From NCBI RefSeq assembly GCF_003056355.1, contig NZ_PYVW01000006.1, positions 1 through 64,000 of the forward strand: 64,000 nt of DNA. The letters run 5' to 3'. Shown in pieces: positions 59,248 through 64,000 of the stretch. The notes below the pieces were generated by a model. That model was not told where the DNA came from. It ran no database searches and saw only the letters and a list, made by a program, of their open reading frames with translations. Each line of letters starts with the position of its first letter. Positions within the stretch are counted from its first letter, which is position 1. Source of the stretch: Devosia naphthalenivorans. GTDB taxonomy: Bacteria > Pseudomonadota > Alphaproteobacteria > Rhizobiales > Devosiaceae. Position numbers and translations under genes: made by a program.

Positions 59248-59314
59248 GTCATTCCCGCGAAAGCGGGAACCTCACTTTGCGCTGAAGTGGGATTCCCGCC
59301 TTCGCGGGAATGAC
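59248..59314. repeat. Family A palindromic repeat (complete)
   Basis: GTCATTCCCGCGAAAGCGGG, CTCACTTTGCGCTGAAGTGG and ATTCCCGCCTTCGCGGGAAT, then GAC. The inner parts also pair (CACTTTGCGCTGAAGTG), so the whole folds as one long hairpin. It shows the undisturbed form of the repeat interrupted at 408. Confidence 0.9.
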
Positions 59315-59351
59315 GCTGTGGGTCGGGAATGATGTAGTGGTAAGACGCCGG

Positions 59352-60536
59352 CTAGCGCGCGCCGTTGCGGGCTGCGGCGGCGTTGGGATCAATCCCGACA
59401 CCGAAGGCGTCGACGCGGCCGATCGGCGCGGCGACCAGTTGTTCCAGCGTGAATGGCGGCGCAGGCGGCTGGACATTTCTGGCGCTCAACAGTTCACCCG
59501 CGCGCGGCGGCGTGCGGCTCAGGGGCACGACGGCTCCGGCAACTTCGAGCAGCCTGATCTGACCAAGCCCCTGATAGGGCGGCCGCAACATCGCCGCTGC
59601 GTCAGTGCCGGAAAGCGGGTCGGCGACGGCGATCGAAACGCCGCCACCACCGCGATAGAAGGTGCTGATGGATTGGCTGAGATAGAACGCCAGCTTGTCG
59701 GCCCCGGCAGAGGTAAAATGAATGCCATCATCCTTGCGCACCTGCGCGTTCTGCCCGTTCAGGTCTGGCCCGTATGACGAGTACTTGCCATCCTGCCCGA
59801 GGAACCGTTCATAGATATCGAGGAATTCGGCACCGCCGGAAAAACTCGCCAACCGCTGGATATTGCTGATCTGGCTTATCGCTGCCGAATACTGGCTCTT
59901 GGCCATGGGCGGCAGGCCAAGCCAGATGACCGGCTTTCGCGCCGCTCGCAGCTTGCTGAGAAATTCGGCGATGCGCGCCTGGTAGGCGGCATTCCACTGA
60001 TCGGTCAGCGGTTCAAGGGTTTGTCCATCGACCGATAGTTCCTGCCGGTCATTGATGCCGATGATGACGACCGCCAGATCGAAGCTGTTCGCGGCGATTT
60101 GCTCGTCGACGGCGTTGCCCCAGTCGAAGAAGTCTTCGCGCACGAACCCCGAGGAACTGACGGCCTCGTTGAGTACGACCAGATTGGGATCTTCCGCATA
60201 GAAGCGTTCGAGCGCCTTGCTCAGATCATTGGCCAGCGAGTCCCCGAACACGGCCAGCCGGGTGGCATCCTCGGCCTTTTCGATCTCGGGCTTGGGCGGC
60301 GGTGTTGGAGCCGGCGCCGCTTGTTGGCGCGGTTGGGTGCGCCGGGGCTGGCGTTGTTGCTGCTGGGCGGGTGGCGGTTGCCGCGCGGCCTCTTCCTCAC
60401 CAAACAGGATATCGAACAGCGTGCGGCGCCTCTGCTGCTGGGCCAGATGGATGCGCTCATCGGGCTGGGCAAAGGCCGGCGCCACGTCCACCAGGACGAG
60501 CAGGGCGACCAGAACTGTCAGAACCCAACGCCTCAC
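59352..60536 (-). CDS. DUF459 SGNH-hydrolase family protein (secreted)
   Basis: 394 residues. A signal peptide (RRWVLTVLVALLVLVDVAPA, cut after AFA) is followed by a long Gln/Pro-rich linker (residues 25-85). The SGNH domain then has the catalytic-type Ser in LAVFGDSLANDL, the Gly/Asn part (VIIGINDRQEL) and the Asp-x-x-His part DGIHFTSAGADKL. It is probably a periplasmic esterase or acetyltransferase-like enzyme on a cell-wall or envelope sugar. It is two genes from galE and next to a lytic transglycosylase. Confidence 0.85.
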   Translation of the reverse strand: MRRWVLTVLVALLVLVDVAPAFAQPDERIHLAQQQRRRTLFDILFGEEEAARQPPPAQQQQRQPRRTQPRQQAAPAPTPPPKPEIEKAEDATRLAVFGDSLANDLSKALERFYAEDPNLVVLNEAVSSSGFVREDFFDWGNAVDEQIAANSFDLAVVIIGINDRQELSVDGQTLEPLTDQWNAAYQARIAEFLSKLRAARKPVIWLGLPPMAKSQYSAAISQISNIQRLASFSGGAEFLDIYERFLGQDGKYSSYGPDLNGQNAQVRKDDGIHFTSAGADKLAFYLSQSISTFYRGGGGVSIAVADPLSGTDAAAMLRPPYQGLGQIRLLEVAGAVVPLSRTPPRAGELLSARNVQPPAPPFTLEQLVAAPIGRVDAFGVGIDPNAAAARNGAR

Positions 60537-60608
60537 CGCAGCCTCACCTATTTATCGCCTGTCTTTTAGCAAGAGCTACAAGGCAACGCCAATCGCGTCG
60601 CCGCAAGT

Positions 60609-61811
60609 TTACCGCGCCGCCGCGAGTGCCTCATAGGCAGCGCGTGTTACGAAGCCATCGGCCACTTCGCCGCGGGCCGCCTGGAACCTGGCATAGGCCT
60701 CCTGCGTGATCGGGCCCAGCCGCCCATCGACCGCTCCCTGATAAAGCCCCAGCCGGATCAGTGCCTCCTGGATGCCCTTGCGCTGCGCCAAATTGGGGAA
60801 GGCCGTGTTGCGCGGCCAGTCATCGACGAAGCCACCGCCACCCTTGAGGCGATCCGCCATATGGGCAACGCTCATCGCGTAGCTGTCGGAGAAATTGTAA
60901 CCCTTGAGCACCAGATAATTCTGGGTCATCAGGAATTTCGGGCCGTCCTTCCCCGCCGGCACATAAAGAAACACCGGCAGGTTTGGATCGGCAAACTGCC
61001 GGCCGGCGACACGAGTAATGCCGCGCTCGGCAAAGAACGACACCGGCCGCATCTGCGTTCGGCTTGCCAGCAGATAATCGAAACCCTGCGGCACAACCAC
61101 TTCCATGCCCCAATCGACGCCGGGCTGATAGCCCAGCGCCCGCAGGAAGCGGGCACTGGTCGCCAGGGCATCTGCCAGCGAATGGTGCAAATCGACGCGG
61201 CCGTCCCCGTCACCATCGGTGCCATGGGCGACCACATTGGAAGGATTGACCTGCAAATGCCCGATCGCGCCGGCCCATGAGCCGACCAGCGACTGCGCGT
61301 CGAGTGGACCGCGCTGCACCAGTTGCAGCGCTCCGATCAGGTCTGCCTCGTCTTCCACAAGGCGCGTGCGGCGCTGGTGCACCAGGGTTGCCAGGGAGCG
61401 CACGATTGGCCGGATCAACTCCGCATTGCCAAGCACCGCGCCATAGTCGGTTTCCATGCCCCAGATGGCGCCAAGAATATAGGGATCGACGCCATAGGCT
61501 TGGCCCACCGAGGCAAACAACTGGCTGTTGCGCGCCATCGCCGCCTTGCCCCGCTCGATGCGGCCACCTGTCACGCGCCCTTCGATATAGTCCCACATGG
61601 TCGTGGTGAACTCGGGCTGGCTGGACACCAGATTGGGCACGCGAGGATCAGGCGTGATCCCCGCCATGGCCGCGTCGTAGGTTTGGGCGCTGACGCCTGC
61701 CGCCAGAGCCTTGCTGCGGAAATTGGCGATGAAACTGCCAAAGTCTTCAACCGGCTGCGCCCATGCAGGCGTCGTCATCAACAGCAGGAGCAAGGCGAGA
61801 CAGCGCATCAT
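60609..61811 (-). CDS. Lytic murein transglycosylase (MltB-like) with peptidoglycan-binding domain
   Basis: 400 residues. A signal peptide (MRCLALLLLLMTTPAWAQ) leads into the MltB-type domain with the catalytic Glu in ILGAIWGMETDYGAVLGN near residue 113. The usual MltB motif GAMGQxQFxPS is changed to GAIGHLQVNPSN here, near 191. EF-hand-like DGDGDGRVDL near 207 is present, as in some Slt/MltB enzymes. The C-terminal PGB domain (RKGIQEALIRLGLYQGAVDG, then GRLGPITQEAYARFQ) binds peptidoglycan. It cleaves glycan strands in the cell wall. It lies 13 bp after galE. Confidence 0.9.
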   Translation of the reverse strand: MMRCLALLLLLMTTPAWAQPVEDFGSFIANFRSKALAAGVSAQTYDAAMAGITPDPRVPNLVSSQPEFTTTMWDYIEGRVTGGRIERGKAAMARNSQLFASVGQAYGVDPYILGAIWGMETDYGAVLGNAELIRPIVRSLATLVHQRRTRLVEDEADLIGALQLVQRGPLDAQSLVGSWAGAIGHLQVNPSNVVAHGTDGDGDGRVDLHHSLADALATSARFLRALGYQPGVDWGMEVVVPQGFDYLLASRTQMRPVSFFAERGITRVAGRQFADPNLPVFLYVPAGKDGPKFLMTQNYLVLKGYNFSDSYAMSVAHMADRLKGGGGFVDDWPRNTAFPNLAQRKGIQEALIRLGLYQGAVDGRLGPITQEAYARFQAARGEVADGFVTRAAYEALAAAR

Positions 61812-61824
61812 CCTGCCCCTCCGA

Positions 61825-62811
61825 TCAGCGGTTGCGGGTCATCAAATGCCGTTCCCAGGCATAGGCGGATTCCACGATCTCGTTGAGGTTGTCGTGCTGG
61901 GGAACCCAGCCGAGCAGTTCGCGCGCCTTTTGTCCCGTTGCGGTCACGGAAGCCGGATCACCGGGGCGGCGTGGGCCCTCATCGACGCGGAAGGGAATGC
62001 CCGAAACCTTGCGCACCGTCTCGACCACCTGGCGCACGGAATAGCCCTGCCCATAAGCGCAGTTGATAGTCGTGCTTTCTCCGCCCGCCCGCAAGTGCTT
62101 GAGCAGCAGCGCATGGGCGGCGATCAGGTCGGTGACGTGGATATAGTCCCGCACGCAGGTGCCGTCGGGGGTTTCATAGTCGGTGCCGAAGATATCCATC
62201 TTTTCGCGCTGGCCCAGTGCCGTCTGGCAGGCGACCTTGATCAGGTGCGTGGCAAAGGGCGTGGATTGGCCACTGCGCTTGGCCGGATCGGCACCGGCCA
62301 CATTGAAATAACGCAGCACGCCAAAGGTCAGCGGATGGGCGGCCGCAACATCGGCCAGCATCATTTCGGTCATCAGCTTGGAGCGCCCATAGGGCGACAT
62401 CGGGCTGAGCGGCGTGGTTTCGACCACCGGATCAAGACCGGTCATGCCGTAGACCGCAGCTGTCGAGGAAAAGATGAAGCTCTTGACGCCGCCCAGCACT
62501 GCGGCCTCGATCAAATTGCGCGAAGTGGCGGTGTTGTTGCCGTAGTATTTGAGCGGATTGGAGACCGACTCGGGCACCACGATGGACCCGGCGAAATGGA
62601 TGATCTCGGTGATGCCGTGCTTGTCGATTAGGCCGCGCACGAAATCAATGTCGCCGGCATTGCCCTGTTCGAAAATCGCGCGGCCATCGATTGCCCAATC
62701 GAAGCCGGTCGACAGATTGTCCAGGACGACTACGGTTTCGCCCGCATCTGTCAGGTTAAGCACCATATGGCTGCCGATATAGCCCGCGCCGCCGGTAACC
62801 AGTACTGCCAT
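61825..62811 (-). CDS. galE: UDP-glucose 4-epimerase
   Basis: 328 residues of the extended SDR family. NAD binding is by VTGGAGYIGSHMVLNLTDAG, the catalytic Tyr-x3-Lys lies in YGRSKLMTEMML and the substrate part in VLRYFNVAGADP, with the C-terminal GWVPQHDNLNEIVESAYAWE. It interconverts UDP-glucose and UDP-galactose for envelope polysaccharides. It is divergent from galU (about 95 bp apart) and upstream of the transglycosylase gene, with which it probably forms one unit. Confidence 0.95.
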   Translation of the reverse strand: MAVLVTGGAGYIGSHMVLNLTDAGETVVVLDNLSTGFDWAIDGRAIFEQGNAGDIDFVRGLIDKHGITEIIHFAGSIVVPESVSNPLKYYGNNTATSRNLIEAAVLGGVKSFIFSSTAAVYGMTGLDPVVETTPLSPMSPYGRSKLMTEMMLADVAAAHPLTFGVLRYFNVAGADPAKRSGQSTPFATHLIKVACQTALGQREKMDIFGTDYETPDGTCVRDYIHVTDLIAAHALLLKHLRAGGESTTINCAYGQGYSVRQVVETVRKVSGIPFRVDEGPRRPGDPASVTATGQKARELLGWVPQHDNLNEIVESAYAWERHLMTRNR

Positions 62812-62906
62812 CCATTAACCCCTAATGTGCAAACGCTATTTTGCCGTGATGTTATCGCAGAGAAGTTGCGATAGCTTTACGCCCAAATCGAGATGGAGTG
62901 CTTACA

Positions 62907-63791
62907 TTGCCTAAACGCGTCAGAACAGCCGTCTTTCCCGTGGCTGGCCTTGGGACACGGTTTCTCCCAGCCACCAAGGCACTGCCCAAGGAAATGCTGA
63001 CGGTCGTCGATCGCCCGCTGATCCAATACGCGGTGGAGGAAGCGCGCGAAGCCGGCATCGAGCACTTCGTGTTTGTGACCGGGCGCAACAAGGGCGTGAT
63101 CGAAGACCATTTCGACCGGCAGTTCGAGCTGGAAACCACGCTGGAAGTGCGCGGCAAGACCGCAGCATTGAACGAGTTGCGCAAGGACCTGCCCTCCGCC
63201 GGACGGACCAGCTTTACCCGCCAGCAGGAGCCGCTGGGTCTCGGCCACGCGGTCTGGTGCGCACGCGACATCGTCGGCGATAACCCGTTCGCGCTGCTGC
63301 TGCCGGACATGCTGTTCAAGGGCGAGCCGGGCGTGCTGCGCCAGATGATGGACGCCTATGAGGAAACCGGCGGCAATGTGATTGCCGTTGAAGAAGTGCC
63401 AGAACAGGACGTCTCCGCCTATGGCGTCATCGCGCGTGGCGATGGTCCCGATAGCGGTTTCAAGATTACCGGCATGGTGGAAAAGCCCAAGCGGGAGGAC
63501 GCGCCGTCCAACCTCATCATCTCGGGCCGCTATATTCTGCAACCGGAAGTCTTCACCCTGCTGGCGGATCAGCCGCGCGGCGCCGGCGGCGAAATCCAGA
63601 TCACCGACGCCATGCAGACGTTGATGCAGACGCAGAATTTCACCGGCGTGAAGTACCAGGGGCAGAGTTTCGACTGCGGCTCCAAGATCGGCTTCCTGAC
63701 CGCCAATGTCGTTTATGCGCTGGACCGCGACGATATCCGCGATGGCTTCGTCAAGGAATTGCGCAAGCTCGATCTGGGCGACCAGCTCTAG
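62907..63791 (+). CDS. galU: UTP-glucose-1-phosphate uridylyltransferase
   Basis: 294 residues from TTG 62907 (GGAG 8 bp upstream), giving MPKRVRTAVFPVAGLGTRFL, the usual GalU start; GTG 62898 would be the alternative. The nucleotide-binding motif (GLGTRFLPATKALPKEML), the catalytic QEPLGLGHAVWCA, the PDMLFKG Asp and GEIQITDAMQTLM are all there. It makes UDP-glucose, the substrate of GalE and of polysaccharide synthesis. A family A repeat follows. Confidence 0.95.
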   Translation: MPKRVRTAVFPVAGLGTRFLPATKALPKEMLTVVDRPLIQYAVEEAREAGIEHFVFVTGRNKGVIEDHFDRQFELETTLEVRGKTAALNELRKDLPSAGRTSFTRQQEPLGLGHAVWCARDIVGDNPFALLLPDMLFKGEPGVLRQMMDAYEETGGNVIAVEEVPEQDVSAYGVIARGDGPDSGFKITGMVEKPKREDAPSNLIISGRYILQPEVFTLLADQPRGAGGEIQITDAMQTLMQTQNFTGVKYQGQSFDCGSKIGFLTANVVYALDRDDIRDGFVKELRKLDLGDQL

Positions 63792-63819
63792 GTTGCGTGG
63801 ACCTTTTCAATTTCGCCGC

Positions 63820-63892
63820 GTCATTCCCGCGAAGGCGGGAATTCCACTTCCCTTCGGCACAAAAGTGGGATTCCCGCGTTCGCGGGAATGAC
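63820..63892. repeat. Family A palindromic repeat (complete)
   Basis: GTCATTCCCGCGAAGGCGGG, ATTCCACTTCCCTTCGGCAC, AAAAGTGGGATTCCCGCGTT and CGCGGGAATGAC. It follows galU. Confidence 0.9.
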
Positions 63893-63900
63893 GACGTGGG

Positions 63901-64000
63901 GATTCATGCCTGCTGTTAGCAAAATCGCTAGATTGCCCACACGCTCTAGCGCGAAACGGTGACGCCCATGGTGACCCTGTGGGCGTCTTCAACGCCATCG
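63901..64000. other. Right edge, no gene assigned
   Basis: A frame could begin at ATG 63971 or upstream of it, but fewer than twelve codons are visible before the window ends. I cannot assign it. Confidence 0.4.

Overview
The window reads as chromosomal DNA of a high-GC alphaproteobacterium of the order Hyphomicrobiales (Rhizobiales). Devosia or a close relative is my best guess. The signs are a GapR-type DUF2312 protein, CpdR, a cysteine-free L36, DUF1036 and DUF459 proteins, a DctB/DctD-type sigma-54 pair, a TctABC transporter with a Bug-type binding protein, and dense intergenic palindromic repeats. Gene order is that of an ordinary chromosome. I see no prophage, CRISPR array or plasmid functions. 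The only mobile element is a partial IS30-family transposase at the left edge, inserted in a repeat.

Layout. 0.5-6.4 kb: a metallophosphoesterase overlapping a lipid kinase, a PAP2 phosphatase, gapR, a DUF1036 protein coupled to pyruvate kinase, an SRPBCC protein and rpmJ. 6.5-12.1 kb: a peptide ABC importer (oppABCDF order, minus strand). 12.4-21 kb: a fatty-acid degradation block, fadE-fadJ-fadI plus a small membrane protein on the minus strand, divergent from fadD and a MerR-type regulator. 21-27 kb: a UVR-motif protein, an ATP-dependent DNA ligase with its MBL exonuclease, and an M16 protease. 27-32.4 kb: a GntR regulator with an aldo/keto reductase, a Gfo/Idh/MocA oxidoreductase and a HerA-like ATPase. 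32.4-39.1 kb: tctCBA and a divergent sensor kinase/NtrC-family regulator pair. 39.2-45.7 kb: sugar epimerase, DUF72, HrpB, MsrB, PNPOx-like and a phosphodiesterase. 46 kb: two tRNA-Val genes and a possible linked structured element. 46.5-52 kb: cpdR, N-formylglutamate amidohydrolase, histidinol-phosphatase-like enzyme, a lipase-like hydrolase, a candidate small RNA, hsp20, dps and a DHFR-like protein. 52.4-59.2 kb: gltBD and hpt. 59.3-63.8 kb: a DUF459 SGNH protein, a lytic transglycosylase, galE and galU.

The most informative signals are regulatory. They are: (1) a sigma-54 promoter for tctC with two phased inverted repeats upstream, opposite the kinase/activator genes; (2) near-identical MerR/LiuR-like boxes laid over the -35 elements of the divergent fadE and fadD promoters, with a possible third box upstream of oppA; (3) a hairpin with a bulged G sequestering the hsp20 ribosome binding site, as in ROSE thermometers; (4) a candidate small RNA of about 105 nt with a C-rich loop and a strong terminator; (5) a terminator-like palindrome between the rpmJ promoter and rpmJ; (6) an element bounded by inverted repeats directly 3' of two tRNA-Val genes. 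At least four families of intergenic repeats fill most gaps between genes.

All calls were made by reading translations and DNA by eye, with no database search. Start codons are inferred from ribosome binding sites and family N-termini.
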